DNA from: Tetrastigma voinierianum
Lineage: Eukaryota; Streptophyta; Magnoliopsida; Vitales; Vitaceae
DNA: 64,000 nt
Assembly (NCBI GenBank): GCA_016808115.1
Contig: JAEQBH010001843.1
Location: forward strand, 1 to 64,000
Reading direction: 5' to 3'
Under the pieces are notes generated by a model. That model had not been told where the DNA came from. It worked only from the letters and a program-made list of their open reading frames with translations, and did not search any database. Below, one piece after another: positions 1 to 11,911 of the stretch (position 1 is the stretch's first letter; each line of letters opens with the position of its first letter). Position numbers and translations under genes: made by a program.

Positions 1-2880
1 GCATGAAAATCATCATGAGCAAATTTTTACCATCTCTCAATTTTCAGCAAATTCACATCATCAGCAAGGATTTTTAGTACAACGTCATTGTATTTATTGG
101 TCCACTATTTGGACTCGCTTCCCATGCCAATACCATGTAAGGTAACTTTGATCAAATCCATAGAAAACAACAGCTCGAATGATTTGAGTGTGGAATATCA
201 AATTCTGTTACTGTGCTGGGCGCATCTAATTGATATCTTGTTTGTCAATTTGTATAGCAAATGAGATAAAGTATTCAACCCCATCCTCATTCCGTGACCT
301 TTCGGGTCCTTTGAACCAAACAACCGATCCATATCTCTAACACTTGAGAAATAAATTTCTATATTAAACACATAGATAATATGCCTATGTTAATGGGTTA
401 ACAGCACGAAAAGATGTTAATTATCATAACTAAAAATTTTAAGGTACAATAATCGTATGAAAAAGGTTAATTACTCCAAAAGAAAAATGACTTAAATATC
501 CTAAGTAATAAATCGATGGTGTGGGTTTGTGTGTGTGTGTGTGTAATTCAGTCTATCTATTCTTATACTTCTAAGTTTAGCAACCAAAATCATAAGAAAG
601 TAGTAGTATCCGGTTTTCAAAGGAGCCAAAGTTTTCCAATTGTTTGCAATATAGCTGGGAAATGGGCTGACTAGGCCCAAATGGGTCGAGCTCATTTGGG
701 TCGCATGTCAAAACAGGCCAAGCCAATTATGTCTACTTTTATTCAGACTCCCACTGATGTTTCTACCCCATCGTGGTACCACGAGCCAAAATGGACCTAC
801 ATTTAAAAATTAAAATGACAATAAATAACACTATTATAAATTTTATATATTGTAAAATAAAGTTTTCTTTGAAATACTTTGAATTTATTCTTATGTTCTT
901 AAAAGATTATATAAAATAAATTATTTTAGTTATATTCATACTAGTATTATTTTATTAATACCAATTATTTAATAACTATTCTTTTCTATAAACAACTAAT
1001 TATATTTTTCATAATAGAAAAATAATATTTTTAACAATTAGAAAAATATTATGAAATCATTAAAAAATTAAAAACGAAATACACTAGCCTGCAATAACTC
1101 GACCAAGCCCTAATGGAAGTACAAGACGGCTATTCTGCCCGCCAATACATGAAGTTCATTCGGGACATAGATTACGACGATGTGACGTACGTATTCACGC
1201 ACATACCTTGTTCTTTCAATGAAGCATATAAATAACTAATCACGTATTTAAACCTTTATTCAAATGGTATAATGTTGTCGGGAGTTCCAAAGAATATTGA
1301 ATGCAGTGAAACCAAAGAAAAATTTTAGTTAATTATGTTAGTAGTTTTTAATTATATCGATGCTTAACGCTCTACTCAATGCAAACCACAAAATTATGAA
1401 TGTTATTGCATGTGGGATAGGCCAAAATGCTACAAGAAAAGTCAAATGTCATTTACATTATATGTTCTAAGTTATAATTAGATCCCAATTAAGCTAAAAT
1501 CGAATGACTAGGACTTTCGTTATTTTTTATAGTGACAACCTTCTCTCACAATCTTTCTTCAATAAAATTTTAATTTATATCATCTAGAATATCAGACATT
1601 TTTTCTTAAATCACCTTAGAGTAAAATCTTCTTTTTAGTTAGCAAGGTGAGATATTCTCTCGTGCAATCTTGACTTGTAGCACCAAAGTCATCTTTAACC
1701 CGAAAGTTAAAGACGCATGATGAGAAATAGAAGAGCCATCAATGTTGGTTTGTTAACCCTGATAACTTTGAACAAAATATGAAAATTTGACACAAATCAT
1801 CTCCGCATTATAACACCAATATATGTATTACTTCAATTATCAAATGTAATAAAATTATTGATAGTCAAAATTTTTATATATTTTTAAATTCATTAGTCCT
1901 TATATAATACAGAAAAATAAGGTAAGTTTGAACAACATATCGACACTTCTATTAAGTTTAAATCTATTTTTTTATTTTCCCTACAATTTTATTTCATATA
2001 GTGGTTCTGCTTTGCGTCTTTTCGCAATGAAAAAGCCAAAATACAAACTTAGAAAAAATATATAAGATTGGGTTCATGACAAATTAAAGAATAGAGAACT
2101 TACTCAATAAGAAAAAATTCAGCATCACTCAAGCATTTTACATAGGCATTTTGTGGTAGAAAGCTAGTAAAATTGTCACAATGCAAAAGATGTTAGACCT
2201 CCAGCACAGCAACTTGATAGTAAAGTCTAGAAAGAGATTCAATTAATTTTCTAGCACATGTAGCTAATGTGTTACTTCTAGGCTAAGTAATCTATCAATG
2301 ACAATAATAAAAAGAATTCTCATAATGAAAACTATACCTTCAGTAGCCCACTTTTGATGAAAAAAATGACTTGTTTGAAATTGCAATAATTGGTATTAGT
2401 GGTCAAACTTTTAGCCATAGTTTTATTCAATTTTCAATTTCTCATAAATAAAACTCAAAATCTTTCACTAAACAAGGATAATAACCCAGTTGGTAGGTTT
2501 ATTTATATATACTTGAAGTTGATTTTGCCTTAATTTAAAAGAAATGATAAAGTTTAACAAAACATAATGGAAAATACTACTAGCATTTGAAATACTCAAC
2601 AAAAGAATGAGGGAAGACATAAGAAGAAAATAAAACTTAAGGACATCTTCGTTTCTATTTATATTCAGCGGCATTTTAGCATTTCGTGTATGGGAATCGT
2701 CAGTCTGTATGTGTGTGTGAACTATTTAATCTTTATATTAATGAGTTAAAGTTGTTTTATGGAAACCAAACATAGCATAAGAAAATTAATTGTTCTCCTC
2801 CTAAAAAATTCAACCTATCTACTCTTAGGCTTCTAAGTTCATAAACCAAAATCATAAGAAAGCAACAAAAAGCCATTTTA
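1..2880. other. AT-rich intergenic DNA, no gene recognised
   Basis: This stretch is AT-rich and stop-rich in all frames. I see a (GT)8 microsatellite at 529-544. A small GC-richer island at 1081-1230 contains a 38-codon open frame starting at 1112, which I do not recognise. A diverged direct repeat links about 545-640 with about 2807-2895. No transposon termini or conserved protein motif were found. Confidence 0.6.
545..640 (+). repeat. Left copy of a diverged direct repeat
   Basis: About 95 bp here match about 2807-2895 in the same orientation. Shared words include CTTCTAAGTT and ACCAAAATCATAAGAAAG, and both copies run on into GGAGCCAAA. The copies differ by substitutions and small indels. 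The spacing is about 2.26 kb. The cause, segmental duplication or ends of an old element, is unknown. Confidence 0.6.
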
Positions 2881-2884
2881 AAAG

Positions 2885-3530
2885 GGAGCCAAAATTCTTC
2901 ACTATAGAGGCACTGTACAGCACTGTAGCAATTTTGTATTTTATGTTGTTTTTAAAAATTTAAAAAAAAAATTGTCTCTAAAAAATTTTATAAAAAAAAT
3001 AAAAAAAAAACCAAGAATATGCAGTGCGAAATTTTCGCACTATGCGAAATTTTGCATCACTCCATGTACTCGATTTTATTTCTCAATTATAACTTTTTCA
3101 TCCGAACTCCGTTTTAGGTAATTTTGGTACCATTGGAAAGCTTAGAGAGTGTAGAATCCAAATATATCCAGAAAGAACACTTTTGAAATTTTGATGAATG
3201 TGTAATTTTCAAAATGCTCCAACTGGTCACTTTTTTCCACTCTTTTCTTCTTCCAACTTGTTCATTTGGAGACCAAATGGAGTGAATAAGGTCTCAGTGG
3301 AAAGCTTGTTAAGTCTCCTATCCAACAATGGGTACATCTCATCAAAGAGGGATCACTTCCTTCCTAACTTTCCAATCCGAGCCCCATCATGGACAATGTA
3401 ATATTTGGTTGGGGAAAGTTAGCGAAGGAAGTGGCTTTTACATTTATGCTTTTGTTACTATTTTGAGCAAACCCATTTTGTGTTGTTCAGTGGCTTGCTG
3501 TTTGTCTTTTTTGTAAAGCTGTTAGTTGTT
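2885..3530. mobile_element. Probable Gypsy-type LTR fragment
   Basis: After an A-rich tract the sequence holds near-palindromic words built on GCGAAATTTCGC (for example 3024-3040, followed by another GCGAAATTTTGC). It then has a segment around 3100-3160 of a kind I associate with plant Ty3/Gypsy LTRs (CCGAACTCCGTTTTAGG, then TACCATTGGAAAGCTTAGAG). No second LTR or internal coding region was found nearby, so the identification rests on resemblance only. Confidence 0.35.
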
Positions 3531-3602
3531 TTTGAAAAGCTGAAAATATAGCCATTTATTTTTATATACATACTATACAGCTTACACTTTTAGTTTTCAA
3601 AA

Positions 3603-3846
3603 TTGCCCTGGGCAAAATCCCATCGTACAAATGCAGATTTAGAATTAATTGAAGAAGCTCAAATTCAAAGAAATTATAGTGTTAAGAGTTTTATAAAAGA
3701 TTTGGTGGGAATCCAAAAACAAACATCATAGAGACTTCTAAACCTAGAAACATGACCAACAAAAAATGGAAATCTCAAAGCAATTTCAATCTTATAACAA
3801 TGTCAAGCATCCTGAGATGAACAAGATTCATTAAGGTACAACTGCT
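3603..3846 (+). repeat. Left 244-bp direct repeat flanking the germin-like pseudogene
   Basis: This copy matches 5735-5978 over the same length with only scattered substitutions, roughly 90% or more by eye. A TG...CA-bounded core can be drawn (3604-3840), but I see no matching target-site duplication and no primer-binding site inside it. It could be a short-LTR element end or a local duplication. Confidence 0.8.
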
Positions 3847-4732
3847 GGTTCAATAAGATTCAAGATTTAATTCATTTATTAAATTTAAAACCTATTTTTT
3901 ATTATCCTCATAATTTTATTTCCTTCAACTTTCCTCTCTCATTTTCCTCAGCTCTTTCTTTTTTCCTTGATACTTTCGGATTCCCAATGGAGCCTTATGA
4001 AAAACATATGAGATATGGATATAGTAGTTGAAGAATTCAACCTTTAATATATATTTTTTAAAGTGATTTATTGAAGATTTGTAGGGTCTATAGATCACTA
4101 GACTACTATGAGGACTTCTATCTAATAAATTTGATATTTTTTTATATCCCAGGTTCTTGGTTTTTTGTAAGTGGAAGACATAGACTCTGAATGTTGTAGA
4201 CAACCCAACTATGGAATCTTTTTGTTTTCTTCTAATTAAGAAAGCCTTGGTTTAAAAGTGTTTGTTAATCATCTACTCTACAATCTTCCATTTGCTTGCC
4301 CATAAACTACTTATGTTAGTTTTTTAGTGTTCGTATTTGAAAATGTAATGCTCATTGACATAAGCCGCTACTTAATGCAACTTGACTTTCACTTCAGTTT
4401 TAGCATCCATAGCCTTCTAACATTTTTTTGTACAAATTAATTGCATGCAAGATGATACTAAGTCAAGATGTCTAACCTTGTCGAGCTTATTTTTACACAC
4501 AATCTTCAAGACATGTAACTTAGAAAAGATCAAAAACACTCAAGGGTTGCAGAAGAACCATTCACTGAAAGTTAAATAAAAATAAATAAATAAACCTATT
4601 GTTTTCATTGAAGACTTGCTTAGTTTATGCATTGCTTCACTCAGTTAAGTAAAAGACTACCCAAGGACTTAGTCTATAAATCGACATCTACTCCCATGCA
4701 AAACTTCCCACCCTCACCTAAACTCAAAGAAT

Positions 4733-5421
4733 TCTGACTATGTTCTAAGAAGGCAAAGGCTGGTGACACTTGCCCTCATGGCCTTGGCTTCCTCTTCCGC
4801 ATAATTCTTATCCAAGCCCAATCAGAGAACACCGTGGTTACATTGTTTTTCAACCTTAAAACGATGGTATTTACATTACTTATCAAACATTTTCAACCCT
4901 TCACCATTGATAAATGATGTTAGTAATGATGCTACGACCCCTCCTTTTCTTTTTATGCAGTTTTTTGTATGGAAAGTTCCTAAGATCCCAAACTTGATAG
5001 TGGCAAAAGATTTCTTCGATTCGTGGCTAGATAAGTCTGAAATTATCAAACTAGTTGATCAACAGTCACTCTATAAATATTGCTCAAATAGCATGATCTA
5101 CACTTTGGCATATCATCAGTCTATATAGACCATGCACCATATGGCCAAACCCACCTCACACTCACCCTCGAGCCACCGAGATCCCCGACTATCTTGAGGG
5201 AACTCTCTTAGTCGCCTTCGCCAAGATCCAACCCCAAAACCGCCTAATTAATAAAGTCCTCTACAAGGTTGATGTTTTTGTATTCCTTGTTGGTCTCATT
5301 CACTTCCAATTCAATGTTGGGAATACTCATGCAGTAACCATTGCTTCTCTAAACAACAAAAATCTTGGTGTTATCACCAATATCCAAAGCAATGTTTGTA
5401 TCAATAACATCAAATCCCTTT
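4733..5421 (+). pseudogene. Germin-like protein (cupin) pseudogene
   Basis: Germin-like proteins are secreted, apoplastic single-cupin proteins that bind Mn; some have superoxide dismutase or oxalate oxidase activity. A signal-peptide remnant (LALMALASSSA, then a stop) lies near 4770-4805. An intron acceptor ATGCAG ends at 4960 and exon 2 begins FFVWKVPKIP, where the family has its only usual intron. Cupin box 1 is legible near 5148-5200 (PHTHPRATEI then LEGTLLV, giving both His and the Glu). Box 2 reads VDVFVFLVGLIHFQFNVG, with the usual Gly and Pro replaced. The frame ends at a stop at 5419-5421 after about 40 atypical residues. An in-frame TAG at 5126-5128 and shifts of frame before box 1 make it non-functional. 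The family call is firm; the exon 1 limits are approximate. Confidence 0.85.
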
Positions 5422-5734
5422 GACAAAGAAAATGTAACAAAGGCTCCTATATTATATTTTTTTATATATAGAACAATCAAACAGACAAAATCTTATTAAA
5501 TCACTAGTAAGTTCGATTGTAACCATAATCTAGAGATTTGGTCAAAGTCTAAACAAATCCCATTAATATTTCTATTTATATTGTTAATATATCTGAAATA
5601 TCAAAGTATAACAACAAAAACTAAATCCAAAACCATGAGTGGCTCCCAAAAACAGATTTACAAGAAAAGCTTTCAACAGTTACAAGAAAAGTCCAATGCA
5701 GATAAATCGAATTTAATCAACCTAGAAAGGAACT

Positions 5735-5978
5735 TTGCCTTGGGCAAAATCCCATCGTACAAATGCAAATTTAGAATTAATTGAACAAGATTAAATTCAA
5801 AGAAAATATAGTGTTAAGAGTTCTATAAAATATTTGGTGGGAATCCAAAAACAAACATCATAGAGACTTCTAAACCTAGAAACATGACCAACAAAAAATG
5901 GAAATATCATAGCAATTTCAATCTTATAACAATGTCAATCATCTTGAGATGAATAAGATTCAATAAGGTACAACCGCT
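5735..5978 (+). repeat. Right 244-bp direct repeat flanking the germin-like pseudogene
   Basis: Partner of 3603-3846, in the same orientation. The start-to-start spacing is 2132 bp. The bases just outside the two copies do not give a convincing target-site duplication. Confidence 0.8.
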
Positions 5979-6680
5979 ATTGATAAAACTATAGAGATCA
6001 AGAAAGCCAGGAAAGAGATGTTCATTCTCGTAAAATCGTAAGTCAGGCAATGATACTGAGAGACCCCTTCTCTTCCTCTTGAAATATTCAATAAAAATAT
6101 GTGGATATCTGGTCTCACCCCTCTCTCGAAGTATCCTAGTTAGTGCATTCGAAACCACTCCAACCCCTTTTATTAAAGAAAGCTTCTCGATCTTGCTCCT
6201 AACAATAAGAAATCTCCCTTTAAAATCACCAGCTTATGTCTTTTGAGACCAAAATCAACCCACAAAATATCTCTGCTTCCCTCTTTCTCTGTATAGTTTC
6301 ATCACACAAGAAAACAAACATGAGATTTCATGTCCTCTCTGCTATAGTTTTTCTCCAACTTCTCACGACATCAGTCCCTAATGCTAGGAACCCTAGCACG
6401 TGCCTTCACGATTCGAATTTCCTCGCATTCCACCCTCTCCATCATACAAATATCTTGATTTTCTTTCTCCAAAATACTCCCATGACAGCTCAATGTGAGA
6501 GGTATCGGGTTTGAACATGGATATAAAAAGAGGAGCAGATTTAATTGTCTGGGGAAACAATGTAAATCTTATGATGTTTTAGAAAATAGATTTTTCTATG
6601 ACCTTGTAGAGGCATCATGATTTAGTCTACAAGTCATTTTATAGGTAAATAATACTCTTTGAAATATGAAACCTCTAAAT
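5979..6680. other. No gene recognised
   Basis: A frame from 6324 begins with a leader-like stretch (MRFHVLSAIVFLQLLTTS) and continues about 45 codons to 6512 without recognisable motifs. Codon context and conservation cannot be judged here, so I do not call a gene. The rest is AT-rich unique-looking DNA. Confidence 0.4.
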
Positions 6681-6689
6681 AGCGTCATC

Positions 6690-6810
6690 ACATTGTAGTA
6701 TTTTCACAAGACAACACATTTTGCCGCCATCAGGCGCTACCATAATTAGATAATGACATTTTTTGAAAACGCCACAGGCTAAAGGCCAAACTTTGATTTT
6801 TGTAGTAGTG
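6690..6810. mobile_element. Right terminus of a CACTA-like DNA transposon
   Basis: The segment ends TTTTTGTAGTAGTG at 6810. Read on the other strand this is CACTACTACAAAAA, the form of plant CACTA (En/Spm) terminal repeats. It is preceded by a subterminal stretch with GCCACAGGCTAAAGGCC. The boundary falls exactly where the minus-strand Athila integrase reading stops being recognisable. The opposite terminus was not found to the left, so the element's length and whether it coded for a transposase are unknown. Confidence 0.45.
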
Positions 6811-7300
6811 CTTCTCTAGTATATTCTTTATCTTCCTATTGGAAATTTTCACTTACCCATTTGACTGAGGGTGATAAGCCAATCCCATAACGTGTCTGAC
6901 TCCATATCTACTCAAGAGTTTTGCAAACAACTTGTTTGCAAAGTGGCTTCCCTCATCACTAATGATTGTCCTTGGGGCTCCAAATCTACTCAAGATGTTT
7001 CTTTGGATAAATCCTAAAACTGTGTTGGCATCATTTCTAGGACAAGCTAAGGCTTCCACCCATTTAGATACCTAATCCACATCAAGGAGAATGTATAGAT
7101 TTCCTAATGAGGGTGGGAAAGGTCCCATGAAGTCTATTCCCCATACATCAAAGATCTGCACCACCAAGATTCCTTATAGAGGCATCTCATTTCTTCTATT
7201 TATGTTGCCCATTCTCTGACATCTATCACAATGCTTCACCCATTCAGAACAGTCTCTGAATAGAGTTCGCCAATAAAAACCTGACTGTAAAATTTTCTAG
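6811..7300 (-). pseudogene. Athila-A integrase fragment
   Basis: Integrase inserts the cDNA copy into host DNA. The zinc-binding region is legible near 7200-7260 (CDRCQRMGNI). The core is legible at 6853-7059, starting MEALACPRNDANT and including FGAPRTIISDEGSHF, which supplies the second catalytic Asp, then YHPQSNG just before the place where the third acidic residue should follow. The reading continues with decay to 6811 and stops at the CACTA-like boundary. The C-terminal part is missing. Stops in the zinc region show it is not functional. Confidence 0.85.
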
Positions 7301-7633
7301 GTTGTTCTGTCTCCTGAAAAGTGTCCTCCATATGGTGATGCATGACATTTTTCTAAAATTTCACCTTGTTTTTCTTCTAGTACACATCTCATGATAATCT
7401 ACTATGCTCCTCTTCTAAACAACAGTGGATCATCCCATATATAGACTCTAGCATCAATCCTCAACTTTCTTTTCTACTGCAAATTGTTCCTGCAGGCATA
7501 ATTCCAATAAGCTAGCACTACAATATCAACATACCAGCGCTGAACTGGATACTAGATAAAACCGCTTCATTAGGGAAATTTTCTCTATTTCGCCTCTTTC
7601 TTCTTTAATAGGCTTTTCTAATCTTGATATGTG

Positions 7634-8720
7634 TTATGCTATCACATTATCACTACCCTTCTTATCCTTGATCTCTAAAAGGAATTCCTGCAGCAGTAGC
7701 ACCCATCTTTTCAGTCTTGGCTTTGCATCTTTCTTTTCCATGAGATACTTGATTATTGCATGATCATTATGCACTATGACATAAGACCCTAATATATATG
7801 GTTTGAACTTCTCACAAGCAAAGACCATTGCTAGCATTTCTTTTTTAGTAGCGAGTAATACTCTTGTGCTTCATTGAAAGTTTTATTAGCATAATATATA
7901 GCTCTGAAGGTCTTGTTAGTTCTTTGTCCCTACATTGCACCCATTGCATAATCACTAGCATCACACATGATTTCAAAATTTTGCTCCAGTCTAGTGTTGC
8001 CATGATGGGAGCTTTAACCAATATGGATTTTATTTCTTCAAATGCAGACTTCCATGCTTCATCAAATTCAAATTTGGCATCCTTTTCCAACTTTGCATAA
8101 TGGTCTTGAAATTTTGGAGATGTCCTTTATAAACCTTCTATAAAATCCAGTATGTCCCAAAAGCTTCTAATCTTTAATCGTAGTAGGTGGCATCAAAGTT
8201 TCAATTACTAGAAATCTTCTCGTCAACCTTTAGTCTCAGCCACATAAATTTTATGCCCTAAGACAATACCTTCAGTTACCATAAAATGACATTTTCCCCA
8301 ATTCAGAGCTAAGTTTTCATCTTGGCACTTCTTAAGTACAGTTTCTAAATTTTTCCAAGAAATTCTCAAAGCTGGATCCATAAACTGAGAAGTCATCCAT
8401 GAAGATTTCCATAACCTCCACCAAATCAGAGAAAATGGACATCATACACTCCTCGTATGTGGGCATCGGCATTAACCAAATGGTAACCTTTTAAAATTAA
8501 AGGTGCCATAAGGACATGTAAAGGTAGTCTTCTCTTGGTCCTCAGGGGCTATGGCAATTTGATTATATCCAGAATATCCATCAAGAAAATAGAAATGAGA
8601 GTGTCGTACTAACCTGTCTAGCATTTGATCAATAAAAGGCAAAGGATAGTGATTCTTTTTGGTGGCAGTATTAAATTTTATGTAACTAAATTTAGATAAT
8701 TCCTCCATCTTGTCACATTT
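7634..8720 (-). pseudogene. Athila-A reverse transcriptase and RNase H
   Basis: RT and RNase H copy the element RNA into DNA. The RT palm is seen at 8472-8708 (FLDGYSGYNQIAIAPEDQ, then TTFTCPYGTF and PFG). The catalytic motif FMDD lies at 8392-8403, in a different frame from the upstream palm. RNase H is seen at 7634-7837 (LAMVFACEKFKPYILGS, HNDHAIIKYLM, KPRLKRW). Several stops and frame changes separate the blocks, although the acidic residues of FMDD are kept. Confidence 0.88.
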
Positions 8721-9457
8721 CTTGTTGGAATTAATTCATTTTTCTCATTTCTGATGACTGTGAATCCACCCTTCTTAGGAACCACATGAACTGGGCTCAA
8801 TCAAGGGGTTTCTAAGATTACATAAATAAATCCTGCATTCAGCCATTTAAGCACCTCTTTTCTAACAACTTCTTTCATAACTGGGTTCAATCTTCTCCGA
8901 TGTTCAATTGATGTCTTTGCATTTTCCTCCAAGAGGATTTAATGCTTGCAAATTGATGGACTAGTCCCTTTCAAGTCTTCCACTGACCAGACTATTGCTT
9001 CTTTATACTTTATGAGAATTCCAATCAATTTATGCTCTTTATCTTTTGTCAAGTCAGCTCATATAATTACATGTTTTGATCTTTCAGCTCGTAAGAAGGC
9101 ATATTTAAGGTGTTTGGGCAATTCCTTAATAATTAAACCCTCATAACTTTTTTCTACTTCTCGTTCCTTCTCTTCACTACTGCTTGATTTTTCCGCATTG
9201 TCTTAATTCAGACTTAATACAATTTCTTTTAATTCAAAACTGGCATTCAAATATTCAGTATCAAGATCTTCAATATACTAGAAATTCATCATATTTTCAT
9301 TCATTAAATCTTGATTCTTACAATCATCAATCAGTTCAGAACTGCTAGGAACTACTTTTTCAACATTCTTACATTTAGCTTTTTCAAAATCAGGTTGTTT
9401 TAAGCTCTGATTAAGGTTGAAGTGTACTTCTTCATATCCCACCTTGAGAGTGAGCTC

Positions 9458-9976
9458 TCATTTCTTCACATCAATCAAGGCTACTCCAGTGGCAAGAAAT
9501 GGCATGCCCAGCAGCAGTGGAACTTGCTTGTCTTCTTCAATGTCTATCACAACAAAATCCGCTAGGAAAATAAACTTTCTCACCTTGATCAGTACATCTT
9601 CAAGGATTCCTTCTGGTTGAGCCTTAGACCTGTCTGCCATCTGTAGAGTCATAGCCGTAGGAGCACCCCCCAAACTGAGTCTTTTCATGATAGACAATGG
9701 CATCAGATTGATTCTTGCTCCTGAGTCACATAAAGCTCTCCCAAACTCATAGTTCCCTATGGTGCAGGGAATAGTGAAGATGCTAGGATCCTGCATTTTT
9801 AGTGGCAGGTTCTTCTGGATTACTGCACTACATGTTGCTAAGAGGTTTACCACTTCATCTTCATCAAACTTCCTTTTCTTGCTAAGGATGTCCTTCATAA
9901 ACTTGGCACAATGAGGCATCTTAGTCGATGCCTCAGCAAAAGGAATGTTTATCTCTATTTTCTTGAACATGTTCAA
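9458..9976 (-). pseudogene. Athila-A aspartic protease region
   Basis: A 172-codon open stretch contains the retropepsin active site (ALCDSGARINLMPLSIMKRL) and downstream hydrophobic strands (FLADFVVIDIEED, VPLLLGMPFLATG). The spacing and wording match the protease that follows gag in Athila polyproteins. Upstream residues such as HCAKFMKDI correspond to the gag-protease linker. The stretch is uninterrupted, but it is only one part of an otherwise broken polyprotein. Confidence 0.85.
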
Positions 9977-10639
9977 TAATTTAGCAAACTGATCATCTAA
10001 TTTTGATTTCTACATTCTTTGAGGGAATGGGATAGGAGGTTGATAGCATCTCACTTCCTCCTTCTTTTTTTAGTTCTCCCTCTTTAGTTTTCTACTCTTG
10101 CTGCACCTTTGATTTCTCTTTTCATCTGATGATTATGTTCTGTTCAACTTCTTCTTCTAGTTTTTGCTTGTTCTTCCTTCTCAGTCAGTCTTATCTCATC
10201 TTCTTCTCTTTTATGCAATTCTCTACCACTCCTAAGTGTAACTGCCATGCAATCCTTAAGATTCTTCTTGGTGTCACTATGGAAAGAATCCTTAGTCTGA
10301 TTCTGCATAGATAGAGCCAACTACCCTACTTGAGTCTCCAAATTTTTAGAGATGCATTAGTGTTGGCTTGAAACACAGTTGTGTTTACCTGGAATGTTGC
10401 TATCTCAACAAACTTATGCTCATGTATATCATATTCTTCATTTTCATCCATGAAGTCACTGAACTCAAAGATCAAGTTCTCCCTGCTTCCAGATTTGTCA
10501 TCATGCCACCTCATGTTAATGTCCCAATAGTCTCCACATAATCATATGTTATATCCCTTATTTCCTTGAATATACTAAGCTTCTTCTACTTGATAAGGAC
10601 ATTCATGAGCTAGTCCTTGGTTAGTTTGCTCTTTCTCAA

Positions 10640-11340
10640 CTCCTTCCACAATTCCCACTTCGTTTGCTGAATGGCTTCTTTTTTCTTGATTATTCATCTT
10701 GTTCATCTATGCATCCAACTTTGCTTCTATTGCTAACATCTTGTTCATCTTAATGACACCACCTCCTCTCAATATGTTGTTGCTCCCTGAAGCTTCAGAT
10801 AGAGCTCTGTAGTTGCTCTTAACCAAATCTTCTATGAGCTTATTGGCCTCTTCAGCACTCTTCCTCTTGAATGCACCAAAACATGCTACATCAATGATAC
10901 CTTTTGAAGTGTGGTTCATGGCGTGATAAAAGATATCCAACTATGTCATTTTCTCTATGCCATGCATTGAGCATCTTCTAGTAGCTGCTTGTATCTCTCC
11001 TAAGCATTGTAAAGACTCTAGTCTTCTTTTTGTTTAACGACAATGATTTATCACCTCCTCTCTGAAGTGAGAGCATGAGGGAAGAATCTACTCAAATATG
11101 CCTTTACCAGCTCTTCCCATGTGTTGACTGATCCATATGGCAAGGACTCGAACCAAGTGGCTGCAACATCCCTCAGTGAAAATGGGAACAACTATAGCTT
11201 GATAACATCTGGGCCATTCAGCTTGACAATGTTGGCCATCCTCAAGAATCTTCCCAAATGCTCATTGGGATCCTCACTTGGGTGTCTAGTATACTGGTGC
11301 TACTGAACCATAGTGATGAGTGTAGGCTTCAACTCAAGGT
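10640..11340 (-). pseudogene. Athila-A gag fragment
   Basis: Gag forms the virus-like particle. In minus-strand translation the conserved retrotransposon gag core is readable between about 11340 and 10940 (EDPNEHLGRFLRMANI, then LRDVAATWFESLP and WEELVKAYLSRFFP). The following part is at 10707-10940 (AMNHTSKGIIDVACFGAF, then KSAEEANKLIEDL). Stops and a frameshift interrupt it. The remaining sequence down to about 10000 is low-complexity linker. Confidence 0.8.
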
Positions 11341-11788
11341 CGGGCCTCAATCATGTGTCGCCTCACGCTTGAATAATCTTCTCTGATAATTGGTCTCCAA
11401 AAGTCTTCCATAGTTCTTTACCTTTGAGGTCTATCAAGAGCAACAAATGGTACATTACCATTCTTCTCTCCGCATGCCATAGTCGATGCTATGATTTTCT
11501 CTACTTTCTTCGCATTTCGTTGTTCTCTCTAATCTGTCTAAGGGCAAATTGCTCGCTTCTATCCTTTTGTGCATGTAAGGATGCTTGAAATGATAATACA
11601 TTGAAATCAAAGTGAGATCAGTAGACAACTTAAATATATTATGATTAGCTCAATAAAAGATAAGTAGTCAACTACCACCGTAGTCAAAACTATTTTTTGA
11701 AACTTTGACATAAGATAAAAGAAAAATGTTCAAACTAGCAATTTTCTCTTTAGTTGGAATATTGATCCTTAAACTCTACTTCAATCCC

Positions 11789-11911
11789 TGGCAACGATAC
11801 CAAAAACTTGTTTGACTGATTTTTGTATAGACCAGATTTTCCCTAGATTGACCAAATTTCTACACTACCACCAAAGATTATACTCAATCCCCAGCATTCA
11901 TGCCAAAAACT
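11789..11911 (-). promoter_or_regulatory. Athila-A primer-binding site, present twice
   Basis: Read on the minus strand, the LTR ends in ...TCTAAACA at 11912 and is followed by AGTTTTTGGC...GGGGATTGAG, a decayed tRNA-Asp-type primer site. A second copy with a slightly different core (TTTTTGGTATCGTTGCCAGG) lies about 100 bp further along, at 11789-11815. One may be a small tandem duplication of the LTR-PBS junction. Confidence 0.7.

Noticed and set aside
4907..5128. Independent 73-codon gene
   Set aside because: The first part (to 4960) is intron of the germin-like pseudogene and the rest is its exon 2 read up to a premature stop.
6236..6514. Possible small secreted peptide gene
   Set aside because: Only a hydrophobic N-terminus is visible; no family motif, no clear regulatory signals.
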